In this document: piece after piece, positions 17,821 to 26,291 of the stretch
How positions within the stretch are numbered: position 1 is the stretch's first letter
Layout of the letters: each line of letters opens with the position of its first letter
Origin: Oligoflexia bacterium
GTDB taxonomy: Bacteria; Bdellovibrionota; Bacteriovoracia; Bacteriovoracales; Bacteriovoracaceae
Reading direction: 5' to 3'
DNA length: 52,775 nt
Assembly: GCA_015232355.1 (NCBI GenBank)
Contig: JADFZW010000033.1
Coordinates: forward strand, 1 to 52,775
Notes under the pieces: model-generated
What the model was told of the DNA's origin: nothing
The model's database searches: none
Seen by the model: only the letters and a program-made list of their open reading frames with translations
Position numbers and translations under genes: made by a program

Positions 17821-18555
17821 TTAAGCATACTTATAGATCATCTTTAAATATTTTTTCCCTCTAACAATATATCCTTTGAAATTTGTAGCAGTCTTCGATT
17901 CTCCAAGCACTCTATTTTTAAATGTGTACGGAATCTCAACGATGTAAAAATTTTTCTTTGCAAGCTTACAGAGCATATCTATAAAATATTCTCCATAATC
18001 ACCATCAAGCAAACCTATATCAATTAAAGCTTGTCGCTTAATTGCTAAATAGCCACTGGTAATATCTTTAACTTTTATATGTAAAAACCATTTTGAGAGT
18101 ACATAAAGAGTAAAGCTTAAAAATTTTTGAAAATGGTATTGGCCCTTTCTGGCATCACTTCCTCCACTGACATATCTAGAGGCGACCACTCCATCAACGT
18201 TTTTATGATCATTAACTCCATCTATTAGTTGGTTAATGATTGATGGTGGATGAGAGAGATCACAATCCATCCATATAACTATTTCCCCATTGGCACTAGA
18301 GATTCCCTTATTTAAAGCGCTAGTGAGACCACGCTCATTAATTCTTCTAATAACTTTTATAGATGGTGAAGAATTGGATTTTGAATTCGAATAATCTTCT
18401 ACAATTTTCCAAGTCAAATCTTTTGAATCATCATCGACTACGATTATCTCAAATGAACGATTACGACTTGTCAGTTGATCTTCAATCTCTTTAATGAGGG
18501 TAATTATATTTTGTGATTCATTTAGAGTTGGTAATATTACTGAAATGGTACTCAT
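17821..18555 (-). CDS. Family 2 glycosyltransferase, polyprenyl-phosphate-mannose synthase-like
   Basis: 244 residues. A GT-A fold of the dolichol-phosphate mannose synthase subgroup: ISVILPTLNESQNI at the start, VVDDDSKD at about residue 40, and the metal/nucleotide-binding WMDCDLSHPP (D97, D99). SGYLAIKR lies at about residues 167-174 and KNRVLGESK near the C-terminus, both typical of this subgroup. There is no C-terminal membrane domain, so this is the short, soluble type that transfers a sugar from a nucleotide donor to a polyprenyl phosphate. It lies downstream of the cupin gene on the same strand and belongs to the glycan island. The 7-bp repeat upstream replaces a normal ribosome binding site, so translation may depend on coupling. 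Confidence 0.85.
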   Translation of the reverse strand: MSTISVILPTLNESQNIITLIKEIEDQLTSRNRSFEIIVVDDDSKDLTWKIVEDYSNSKSNSSPSIKVIRRINERGLTSALNKGISSANGEIVIWMDCDLSHPPSIINQLIDGVNDHKNVDGVVASRYVSGGSDARKGQYHFQKFLSFTLYVLSKWFLHIKVKDITSGYLAIKRQALIDIGLLDGDYGEYFIDMLCKLAKKNFYIVEIPYTFKNRVLGESKTATNFKGYIVRGKKYLKMIYKYA

Positions 18556-18556
18556 G

Positions 18557-18597
18557 CTTTTTTTAATTTTTAATTTTTAATTTTTAATTTTTAATTT
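18557..18597. repeat. TTTTTAA 7-bp tandem repeat between cupin and glycosyltransferase genes
   Basis: Five units of TTTTTAA fill the whole gap between the stop of the cupin gene and the start of the glycosyltransferase gene. No Shine-Dalgarno sequence is visible in it. Confidence 0.85.
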
Positions 18598-19009
18598 AAG
18601 AGAAAATTTCCTTATCCTCTTGTGGTGATATGTATGGGCCTTGTTTGATTTCGATTAATTCACTTGCTTCAAGAAACTCAATGCCATGTCCACCACTGGC
18701 CAACAAAATTAAATCAGGGGGATTTAAAATAACTGCTTTTATAAATTCTTTCTTTCGATTAAATAAATTTACTTTAATTATCCCACTTTTTACTACTAAA
18801 ACCTCTTGGGTATAACTTACTTCTCGTATTACTAGATTGTGAATATGAGGTTTAACTAAATAACCTTTCGGCCTTGAGAGATATCCTAGTTGTTGAGAGA
18901 AGGAATTAGGGGTAAAGAACTTCGCACCTTCATCATTGTATGAACCGCGCACGATGATAGCAATTATTTGTTCGTCATCACTATCATTATCTTTGATAAA
19001 TTCAATCAT
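18596..19009 (-). CDS. Cupin protein of a surface-glycan locus
   Basis: 137 residues. A single double-stranded beta-helix domain: KPHIHNL supplies two candidate metal-binding histidines, EVLVVKSGIIKVNLF is the cupin core strand and LASGGHGIEFLEASELIEIKQGPY is the second motif. Proteins of this type (WbuC-like or related) sit in O-antigen, capsule and glycosylation clusters, usually without a defined reaction; some relatives are sugar isomerases or epimerases. It is divergent from the aminotransferase gene with a 119-base shared promoter region and precedes the glycosyltransferase gene. Confidence 0.75.
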   Translation of the reverse strand: MIEFIKDNDSDDEQIIAIIVRGSYNDEGAKFFTPNSFSQQLGYLSRPKGYLVKPHIHNLVIREVSYTQEVLVVKSGIIKVNLFNRKKEFIKAVILNPPDLILLASGGHGIEFLEASELIEIKQGPYISPQEDKEIFS

Positions 19010-19128
19010 AAATAAATTAAATAAATTTTTATACTTTGACTAACCTGTATGTACTATTTTAAAAAAGTATATAAGACAAAAAAATAAATGGGAACAAAAA
19101 TTTATTAAAGGATATAAAAGGACATCAT

Positions 19129-20271
19129 ATGATTCCTATCGCAGTAAATGAACCAATTCTTAGTGGAAGAGAGAAGGAATATCTAATCGAATGCATTAAC
19201 AGTGGATGGATCTCCTCTGAAGGGCCCTATGTAAAAGAATTAGAGCTGCTTCTTGCTAAAAGAGTGAATCGTGAATATGGAATTGCGGTGGCCAATGGCA
19301 GTGGTGCCTTGGATATTGCGGTGAGAGCGTTAGAAATTGGTAAAGGAGATGAAGTAATCATGCCTACCTTTACAATTATCTCATGTGCAAATGCTATTTT
19401 GAACTCGGGTGCTACTCCAGTATTAGTTGATTCATATATTGATACTTGGAATATGAATGTTGAGCAAATTGAGAGTAAAATTACCTCTAAAACAAAGGCC
19501 ATCATGGTTGTTCATATTTATGGACTTCCTTGTGATATGGATCCTATTTTAAATCTAGCGCGCAAACATAATTTAAAAATTATTGAAGACGCTGCAGAGT
19601 TAATTGGTCAGACATATAAGGGAAAACCTTGTGGAAGTTTTGGTGACATAAGTTGTTTTAGTTTCTACCCAAATAAACATATTACAACAGGAGAGGGTGG
19701 AATGCTATTAACCAACGATGGAAGATTGGCCGAGCGTTGTAGATCACTTAGAAATTTATGTTTTCAAGAGGGCAAAAGATTTGTTCATGAGGAGATGGGA
19801 TGGAATTATCGAATGACAAATCTGCAAGCAGCACTGGGAGTGGCCCAAATAGAGCGATTGGATGAGTTTGTTCAAAAAAAATATTTTATTGGAAATTTTT
19901 ATCATCAATTATTATCTGATGTATCCTCAGATGCAAAAATCATTCAATTGCCGGCCCCAGAAAAAGAGTATGCAAAAAATATCTATTGGGTTTTTGGAAT
20001 TGTCATTAATGGTGAATTCAATGCATCTGATGTTATGAAAAAATTATCAGCGAGAAAAATTGGTACTAGGCCATTTTTCTATCCAATGCATTTACAGCCA
20101 GTCTTTAAGAAAATGGGATTATTTTCAAATTCAAATGAGCAGTATCCTGTCGCTGAGATGTTGGCGGAGAAGGGATTTTATATTCCAAGTGGATTATCAT
20201 TAAATGAAGAAAAGATGCAAATTGTAGTTAAAAACTTAAAGGAAGTATTAAATGAATGCAGAAATGGTTAA
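19129..20271 (+). CDS. DegT/DnrJ/EryC1/StrS-type sugar aminotransferase
   Basis: 380 residues, the normal family length. A PLP-dependent enzyme that aminates a keto-sugar nucleotide. The signature lysine is K183 in SFYPNKHITTGEGG; the N-terminal NEPILSGREKEYL and VANGSGALDIAVRAL (PLP phosphate site), IEDAAELIG (Asp that holds the pyridine nitrogen) and the MGWNYRMTNLQAALG motif are all present. AGGA lies about seven bases before the ATG. The next gene overlaps its end by 20 bases and is translationally coupled. In this context it makes an amino sugar for a surface glycan, perhaps one that is then methylated by the neighbour. Confidence 0.92.
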   Translation: MIPIAVNEPILSGREKEYLIECINSGWISSEGPYVKELELLLAKRVNREYGIAVANGSGALDIAVRALEIGKGDEVIMPTFTIISCANAILNSGATPVLVDSYIDTWNMNVEQIESKITSKTKAIMVVHIYGLPCDMDPILNLARKHNLKIIEDAAELIGQTYKGKPCGSFGDISCFSFYPNKHITTGEGGMLLTNDGRLAERCRSLRNLCFQEGKRFVHEEMGWNYRMTNLQAALGVAQIERLDEFVQKKYFIGNFYHQLLSDVSSDAKIIQLPAPEKEYAKNIYWVFGIVINGEFNASDVMKKLSARKIGTRPFFYPMHLQPVFKKMGLFSNSNEQYPVAEMLAEKGFYIPSGLSLNEEKMQIVVKNLKEVLNECRNG

Positions 20272-21070
20272 TGATAGTAGTGGCGTTTTTAAAGAGTATG
20301 CTTACTATTATAATCTTTTATATCGAGAAAAAGATTATGCCAACGAGGCAAAGTATATCAAGGGATTAATAGATAAATATTCTCCTTGTAAAAGAGTAGA
20401 GCATCTTCTTAATTTAGGATGTGGTAGTGGCAACCATGATTTTGAACTCTCAAAATTAGGATTTAAAATAACTGGAGTAGATGCTTCCAAATCAATGATT
20501 GAATGTGCTCTAAATAAACAAAAAAGTGATCCTTTGTTTTTAGAAAATATTAGATTTAAACTTGCAGATATTTGTAGTTTTTCTTTTTCTAATATGGAAC
20601 TTACAAACACCTCATTTGATAGTGTGATTTCACTATTTCATGTTAGTAACTACTTTACATCCAACTCTCAACTATTAACTTTTTTTAGACAAGCATATCG
20701 AGCGCTTAAAGAGGGTGGTATTTTTATCTTTGATTCCTGGTATGGGCCTGCAGTTTTAAATCAACAACCAGAGGCACGAATTAAGAGGGTGGAGGATAAT
20801 AATAATGTTATTTGGAGAATGACTACACCAGAACTTAAAGTTAATGAAAATGTAGTTGATGTTAATTACACCTTAATTATCAAAGATAAATTAAGTAAAC
20901 AAATTAATGAATTAAAAGAGCTTCATAAGATGAGATATCTATTTTTACCAGAGATAGAAAATTATTTAGATGAAGTTGGTTTTAAGCTTCTCTCCGCTCA
21001 TGAATTTTCAACAGAGCGTGATTTAAATATTAACACTTGGAATTCCTGTTTCGTGTGCATAAAAGAATAA
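20252..21070 (+). CDS. Class I SAM-dependent methyltransferase
   Basis: 272 residues. Rossmann motif I is VEHLLNLGCGSGNHDFEL (about residues 47-64), motif II is GVDASKSMIECA, and the post-motif region has SVISLFHVSNYF and ALKEGGIFIFDSW. AAGGAAG lies about seven bases before the ATG, inside the aminotransferase gene, so the two are coupled. The similarity to methyltransferases next to sugar aminotransferases suggests N-methylation of an amino sugar (as by DesVI/RifN-type enzymes), but the acceptor cannot be read from the sequence. Confidence 0.88.
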   Translation: MNAEMVNDSSGVFKEYAYYYNLLYREKDYANEAKYIKGLIDKYSPCKRVEHLLNLGCGSGNHDFELSKLGFKITGVDASKSMIECALNKQKSDPLFLENIRFKLADICSFSFSNMELTNTSFDSVISLFHVSNYFTSNSQLLTFFRQAYRALKEGGIFIFDSWYGPAVLNQQPEARIKRVEDNNNVIWRMTTPELKVNENVVDVNYTLIIKDKLSKQINELKELHKMRYLFLPEIENYLDEVGFKLLSAHEFSTERDLNINTWNSCFVCIKE

Positions 21071-23304
21071 AGTTTAATCATCAGCAGATCCTTCTTACAT
21101 TCATATTGCTAGCGATGAGTATCTATGTTTATCGCGCCTTTATCTTCGATCATTTTTTGCTTGCATACTTAGATTGTGGAATTGATAGCTACCATGAGAC
21201 CATTCCAACTATAGCACTTATCTCTGATTATATTAGATCTGATGGTTTTCCTAGATGGACTTTTAATATTGGTTTAGGCCAAAACATCTGGGGATATTAT
21301 GTTACTGATATTTTTCATTGGCCGCTTTTTTTAATCAAAAAAGAGTTGGCCGCATACTACTTGGTTTACATTCAGATAATAAAGATTTTACTGGCGGGAA
21401 ATCTATTCTATCTCTATCTGCGGCTTTTTAAAATTAAAAAGTACGCGGCCGTTCTGGCGGCCATTACCTTTGCTTTTTCTGCTCCAATGATTTTACGCTC
21501 TCAATGGCCTTTTTTTATTAACATGCCCATTTATTTAATTTTACTTCTCTACTCCTTTGAACTATTTTTTCTTAGAGGTAAAAAATGGCCTCTTCTTTTG
21601 AGTATATTTTATATTGCAATTAACGATACATTCATATTAATTTTATACTCATTTTTACTCCTGTTTTATGCAAGTTCACGCTTGTATAACTCATTCTGGC
21701 GCTATTCTTTTAATTTAATAAAAATTTATATTGCTGCAATTATTTTAAGTTCAGCAATTTTTATTCCTCAACTCTATTCACTGCTATCTAGTACCAGAGT
21801 AAGCGGAGACCTTTCACAAAGTAGTAAGTTTATTGTTTACTCAATTTTTAACATCGGATCTTTCTTAGAAATTGCTACTCCTTTTTTACGCCTATTTTCT
21901 AATGATATTTTAGGAACCAGTACCTTTTCTTACAAAGGTTATTCAAATTATATGGAAGCTCCTGCTTTTTACTCAGGATTGTTAACTCTAATTTTAATTC
22001 CCCAAATTTTTGTTTTTAGATCTACCTCTATTTTTAGATCCAAATATCTTGGTCTACTACTGCTTTGTCTACTCTATGTTCTATTTCCATATTTTAGATA
22101 TGTAAGTAATTTTTTTGCTGGTGATTATTATCGTTATACAACTTGGATTAATATTATTTTAATCTTTATAGCATTTGAGGCATTAAGTTTAATTGAAGTA
22201 CATAAATATCTTTCAAAAAAAGTTTTACTTCTTACTGTGACTTTTTTAATTACTTTTCTTCTTATTGCAAAATTTTATAGTCCTTCTTTGTCTGCTATCA
22301 TTAATACGAAAGTTCTTTATTATGATATTGGCATTCTCTTCTTGTATGCACTTTTACTTTTCTTTTTTACAAAGAAGCTAAAATATTTTGTTTTTCTTCT
22401 AATGATTTTTGAGCTTACAAGATTTGCAGATATAACTGTTAATAAAAATCGTCATCGATTACATCGAGATACCTATGAAAAGAGCGATCAAAGTTATCTT
22501 GACTATACAAAAGAAGCTCTAAAATATATTAATTCCATCGATAAAGGTTTTTTTAGAGTAGAAAAAAACTTCCACTCAGGATCTCTAAATGATTCCTTTT
22601 TTCAAAATTATAAGGGAGTAAAATCCTACTTCTCCTTTAATGAAGATTCCTACCTATCATTTAGAGCGGCCCTAAAAGAATCGCTTGGCCCTAATGGCGT
22701 GGTTTTGGATAGTTTTAAAAATTTTGCCTTAAATGATTTTGTGGGAGTAAAATATTATTTAAGCTTGGATACTGTAGATAAAAAACTTCTCGCTTTGAAT
22801 AAGCAATTTCAATTTGTAAAACAAATAGGAAATATTCATATTTATTTAAATAAAAATGCACTTCCAATCGCTTTTACCTATCCTATTAACAACTTTATTT
22901 TAGAGAGTGATTTTTTAAAACTTACTCCAGAAAAGAGAGTAGAACTTTTAAATTCAAAATATGTTATTGCAGAAAATATGATCAAATCATCAACAGATAA
23001 TCAAAATCAATTGCAACCATTATCAATATCGTCATACGATAACAATCAAATAGTAGGGAAGATAAAGATTGCAGGTGCTAAAGCTAAATCTGAGAGTGAA
23101 AATGAAAAGATGTTATTTTTTTCTATCCCCTACAATAAAGGATGGCAAATTGAAGTCAATGGAAGATGTGAAGTTATTTATAAGATTACATTTGGTTTTA
23201 TGGGTGTAAAACTTAAAAATGGAGAAGGTGATTCTGATACTGGAGGTGAGTATAATATTCGATTATTTTTTAATCCCTACCCATTCTCAATGTTATCCAA
23301 GTAA
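21055..23304 (+). CDS. YfhO-like multi-pass membrane protein
   Basis: About 750 residues. It begins inside the methyltransferase gene; candidate starts are TTG 21037, GTG 21055 and ATG 21115, none with a good ribosome binding site, and I show the GTG. There are roughly 12 membrane segments in residues 10-480, then a soluble C-terminal part of about 270 residues. The first periplasmic loop (LAYLDCGIDSYHETIPTIAL) and FPRWTFNIGLGQNIWGYY have the pattern of YfhO/GT-C-type proteins, where such loops carry acidic catalytic residues. YfhO proteins are linked to glycosylation of lipoteichoic acid or surface polymers with polyprenyl-phosphate sugars, which fits the Dol-P-Man synthase-like neighbour. 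The C-terminus ends without the last membrane helix seen in some homologues. Confidence 0.78.
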   Translation: MHKRIKFNHQQILLTFILLAMSIYVYRAFIFDHFLLAYLDCGIDSYHETIPTIALISDYIRSDGFPRWTFNIGLGQNIWGYYVTDIFHWPLFLIKKELAAYYLVYIQIIKILLAGNLFYLYLRLFKIKKYAAVLAAITFAFSAPMILRSQWPFFINMPIYLILLLYSFELFFLRGKKWPLLLSIFYIAINDTFILILYSFLLLFYASSRLYNSFWRYSFNLIKIYIAAIILSSAIFIPQLYSLLSSTRVSGDLSQSSKFIVYSIFNIGSFLEIATPFLRLFSNDILGTSTFSYKGYSNYMEAPAFYSGLLTLILIPQIFVFRSTSIFRSKYLGLLLLCLLYVLFPYFRYVSNFFAGDYYRYTTWINIILIFIAFEALSLIEVHKYLSKKVLLLTVTFLITFLLIAKFYSPSLSAIINTKVLYYDIGILFLYALLLFFFTKKLKYFVFLLMIFELTRFADITVNKNRHRLHRDTYEKSDQSYLDYTKEALKYINSIDKGFFRVEKNFHSGSLNDSFFQNYKGVKSYFSFNEDSYLSFRAALKESLGPNGVVLDSFKNFALNDFVGVKYYLSLDTVDKKLLALNKQFQFVKQIGNIHIYLNKNALPIAFTYPINNFILESDFLKLTPEKRVELLNSKYVIAENMIKSSTDNQNQLQPLSISSYDNNQIVGKIKIAGAKAKSESENEKMLFFSIPYNKGWQIEVNGRCEVIYKITFGFMGVKLKNGEGDSDTGGEYNIRLFFNPYPFSMLSK

Positions 23305-23612
23305 ATCATTTGAGCATAAAACTTTTGTAGAAATAACAGCGAATAACGATGTCACCTATAATAGTAGAGTGATTCGTTTTTTATATATTTTTTTTGTATA
23401 ATAATTTTCATCTAAATATTCAAAACCACAAAACATCTTAATTACCACCTTATTTTATAATTAAAGTAAAAAACATATATGTCGAAATATATCTTTGGAA
23501 TGTGTGATGATTGATAATCAGTAATAATGAATGATGATCAATTTTTTTTTTGATTATCAAATAATACTAACAATAACTAAATATGCTAGTTAATTTTTAA
23601 AGGAGAAAAACA
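23305..23612. other. 308-base intergenic region
   Basis: AT-rich spacer after the glycan island. It holds an inverted repeat at 23511-23560 and, at its right end, AAAGGAG seven bases before the next gene. A 60-codon open frame overlapping its left part is in the shadow of the upstream gene and has no coding look. Confidence 0.5.
23511..23560. promoter_or_regulatory. 10-bp inverted repeat, operator or terminator
   Basis: TTGATAATCA at 23511-23520 and TGATTATCAA at 23551-23560 are exact reverse complements separated by 30 bases that end in a T run. It could be a regulator-binding pair upstream of the gene at 23613, or a weak terminator for the glycan operon. Confidence 0.45.
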
Positions 23613-24179
23613 ATGATGGTTACTAAGAAAATCGAAATGAAAATGAAGATTAGTAGAAACTTTTTTTTAATGCTTTTCTTCTGCGTTCTTGTTGCTAATT
23701 TATTTACTTTTACTTCTACTGCTACTGCTACTACTGCTGAGACTCAAAGATTTGTTGTAATTTATCCCCCATTTTTAAACGTTGGATTTAGACCATTAGT
23801 TGCAGGGGGAAATTGTGCTGGAACTACTTCAGATTATGAAATAATTATTCATGCACCAAATATAATGGTGTACGAAAGCCCTGAAGGTTTCTTTTTTAAT
23901 CCAAACGCACCTAGAACAAAACTTACTACCGAAGGACAAAAAAATATAGTTGTAGTTGAATCATGGATGTGCACTCAAGTAGGAGGAGATCTCGAAAAAC
24001 AAATGGCATTTCAAGCAATATCTGACTGCTACAAAACAGCACTCCTTGCATCCAGTATAGGAGCATCACTTGTTATAACATTTATGTCTTCGCAAGCAGC
24101 AGAACATATAGCAAATGGGTTAGGGGTATGGATAAATAAAGAAGTTGGTTGTTTAATTTCCTATTCGCCACCAAAATAG
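23613..24179 (+). CDS. Exported protein of unknown function
   Basis: 188 residues, ATG at 23613 with AAAGGAG seven bases upstream. An N-terminal basic stretch precedes a signal peptide ending near TATATTAET. The mature part holds four cysteines (GGNCAGTT, WMCTQVGG, SDCYKTAL, VGCLISY), probably two disulfides, and a hydrophobic Gly/Ala/Ser stretch (LLASSIGASLVITFMSS) that could span or enter a membrane. No family recognised. It heads a series of four same-strand genes for envelope proteins. Confidence 0.62.
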   Translation: MMVTKKIEMKMKISRNFFLMLFFCVLVANLFTFTSTATATTAETQRFVVIYPPFLNVGFRPLVAGGNCAGTTSDYEIIIHAPNIMVYESPEGFFFNPNAPRTKLTTEGQKNIVVVESWMCTQVGGDLEKQMAFQAISDCYKTALLASSIGASLVITFMSSQAAEHIANGLGVWINKEVGCLISYSPPK

Positions 24180-24235
24180 ACTAATTAATAAAACAAAAAA
24201 AATGAAATAAAATAAAAAATGAATTGGAGAAAAAA

Positions 24236-24691
24236 ATGAGGCATGTAAAAAATTATCTTATCTACCCTAAATTTCAATTAATTTTGATAGCAGTTCAAAC
24301 TTTAATGATTATCACTTGTGTAGCAACTTTTTTAATTACAGTGAAAATTGCTTTTGAACAAATGAGAACAATTGCTTTGAGTGCTGGCCTTTCAGAAGCA
24401 CATCCTTTCTTTGGACTAATTAATGCCCAAGAAAATTCTATCTACTTTCCATGGGTGATAGCTGCATCTATCATTGCAATTATTCTAGGATCACTTGTTT
24501 CAATATATATATCCCATAAATTGGCAGGCCCTATAGTGAAAACTGTTGGATATTTTCAAAGAATTGCCAAAAATGGTGAAGTCCCAGAAGAGTTAAAATT
24601 TAGAAAGTATGATTTTTTTAAAGAGCTTTCAAGTGCAGTTAATTTGGCAATGGACGCAGTAAAAAACAAGAGTGATAAAAAGGAGAGTTAA
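24236..24691 (+). CDS. Inner-membrane protein with two membrane helices and a HAMP-like domain
   Basis: About 151 residues. I chose the ATG at 24236, which has GGAG seven bases before it; a TTG four codons earlier overlaps that site. There are two membrane helices (about residues 10-35 and 68-92) enclosing a short periplasmic loop. The cytoplasmic tail is a HAMP-type linker: KLAGPIVKTVGYFQRIAKNG, with the conserved Pro, then FFKELSSAVNLAM. There is no kinase or methyl-accepting domain after it, so the protein ends where a sensor would normally hand on its signal. It may partner another sensor or organise a complex. Similar stand-alone HAMP proteins exist in Deltaproteobacteria-like genomes. 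Confidence 0.75.
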   Translation: MRHVKNYLIYPKFQLILIAVQTLMIITCVATFLITVKIAFEQMRTIALSAGLSEAHPFFGLINAQENSIYFPWVIAASIIAIILGSLVSIYISHKLAGPIVKTVGYFQRIAKNGEVPEELKFRKYDFFKELSSAVNLAMDAVKNKSDKKES

Positions 24692-24696
24692 TAAGT

Positions 24697-25110
24697 ATGT
24701 GTTTACTAAAAAAAACTTATATTCTATTTTTACTTTTTACTTTATCAATACTTGTTGGATGTGTTGGAGGAAGCAATCAAGGTAGTAAAGGTTCTGGTTC
24801 TGCTGCTACTTCTTCTACCTCATCTGCATCTACTGATCAATTATCAAGCTCTAATAATACTCTTACACCAACACAAAAAAGAGTTTTCGGCAATGGCAAT
24901 GGCAATACAGGTACTAATATAAATAGTGCTTGTGTTAGCAATCCCGCTCTATGTGCTTCAATGCAAGTGGTGGCCCAAAGATGTTTATTCGCAGGAACAG
25001 TTAATGGTACAAACTGTTGCACGATTTTAGGTCAGAATAGTGTTGAGAATATCCAAAAATGCAATCAACAATTTACAGCTAAAGTTGTTGGAATATTAAA
25101 TGCTCAATAA
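24697..25110 (+). CDS. Small cysteine-rich lipoprotein
   Basis: 137 residues. A lipobox, SILVGC (Cys 22), follows a short signal peptide; GGAGAG lies upstream of the ATG within the gap of five bases after the HAMP gene. The residues after the lipid anchor are a Ser/Gly/Thr-rich spacer, then a small domain with cysteines in CVSNPALC, RCLF, NCC and KCNQ. No function recognised. The close spacing to the HAMP gene suggests co-transcription. Confidence 0.7.
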   Translation: MCLLKKTYILFLLFTLSILVGCVGGSNQGSKGSGSAATSSTSSASTDQLSSSNNTLTPTQKRVFGNGNGNTGTNINSACVSNPALCASMQVVAQRCLFAGTVNGTNCCTILGQNSVENIQKCNQQFTAKVVGILNAQ

Positions 25111-25169
25111 TTAATAATAATAGTAGAAAGAGAAGGACTGCACTTTACGCACTTTTCGGAGGGATATTT

Positions 25170-26102
25170 ATGAATTTTAAGATTTTCAGCAATTTCAATA
25201 TTGTTGTTACCATTATGAGTGTTTGCATCTATCTGGCCACCATCAGTACTCTTTTTGCGGCCAAAGAAAGTTCTAATCCTAACACTGAAAATACTCCAAA
25301 GAAAAAAACAAAGAGTGAACTTTATAAAGAGAAAATGAGAAGTAGACTCACAAATTTAATGGAGAATCTTGATAATGAAGATAAATTAAAACAAAAAAAA
25401 TATAATCTTCATAATTCCGATTTGGCCCACGGTACTACCTCTGCAATTCTTTTAATATTTACAAAATTTGGTAATAAATCAGGAACTCTCTATCCAACAG
25501 GAACGTTGTATGAGCAAGGAAAAATTCCATTCTCAGGTGAATTGGGTGACGGAATTACTGGTATCTTTAAAAAAGAAAAATGTGAGAATCAAGATAGTGG
25601 AAAACCTTTGGATGAGAAAAAGATAAAAGAAAATGACTTCAAAGATATAATAGAATTTTCTAGTAAAGAAAAGGGTGTTAATCTTAAATATATTTCAACA
25701 GTTAATTTAAGAAGGAAAATGGATTCATCAGAAGCTCTAGATGATGCTATCGGATATGCTCAAGCAAAGAAATTTGCTTGGGATCCTAACAAAAAAGGAG
25801 ATGATAGCAAAATACAAAAAATGCGTTTGGATAATTGGAAAAAACTAGAAGACTCTGAAAAAGAAATTATTTTAAAACCATTTCCTGTTGTTGTAGGAAT
25901 AAAATTGCGTGAGGATCACAAAAAAAAGAAGGCTGAAGGATCTTCTATCGATGGTGAAATTTTAGTTGAAAATGCAGTTTATCCAGATGAAATAGAAGTA
26001 TTGCTTGTTCCAACTGATAAGGTGCAATTTGTAAAAAAAATAATTGAATCTGCTGGTTTTAAAAACATCAAAGTAGAAGGATCAGATCTTAAATTTCAAT
26101 AA
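25170..26102 (+). CDS. Exported protein with a probable ADP-ribosyltransferase-like fold
   Basis: 310 residues, GGAGGG before the ATG, and a signal peptide ending near LFAAKES. After a charged linker the domain begins with SDLAHGTTSAIL (H87-G88-T89). It continues with GTLYPTGTLYEQG and a Gly-rich GELGDGITGIF, then STVNLRRKMDSSEAL and ends with DGEILVENAVYPDEIEVLLVP (E263). HGT at the first strand and an E in a strand followed by a Pro-Asp/Glu-x-Ile turn are typical of ART/PARP-like folds of the H-Y-E type. I make this assignment by eye from the motif order and cannot confirm it. If right, it is a secreted enzyme using NAD, possibly an effector. Confidence 0.5.
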   Translation: MNFKIFSNFNIVVTIMSVCIYLATISTLFAAKESSNPNTENTPKKKTKSELYKEKMRSRLTNLMENLDNEDKLKQKKYNLHNSDLAHGTTSAILLIFTKFGNKSGTLYPTGTLYEQGKIPFSGELGDGITGIFKKEKCENQDSGKPLDEKKIKENDFKDIIEFSSKEKGVNLKYISTVNLRRKMDSSEALDDAIGYAQAKKFAWDPNKKGDDSKIQKMRLDNWKKLEDSEKEIILKPFPVVVGIKLREDHKKKKAEGSSIDGEILVENAVYPDEIEVLLVPTDKVQFVKKIIESAGFKNIKVEGSDLKFQ

Positions 26103-26291
26103 GAAATAAGTAATCTCGCCTCGTCTTCCTGCCCCTTAATCATTTCGGATATTCATCAAACCGACAGCAGAATTGAAAATCATGTAAAAAATTCTTATAG
26201 AAACATTAATTAATAAGTTAAATCACCGATATTAACTAGTAGTCCCTGCAAATGGATTAAAAATAACATTACTAATTTCGGAGGAATTAAG

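Noticed and set aside
23219..23401. 60-codon open frame overlapping the end of the YfhO-like gene
   Set aside because: It starts inside the real gene in another frame, has no ribosome binding site and a non-protein-like composition. I also considered a frameshift of the YfhO-like gene into it, but nothing in the sequence supports one.
24236..24691. A complete methyl-accepting chemotaxis receptor
   Set aside because: The protein stops after the HAMP-like part; no signalling domain follows in any frame.
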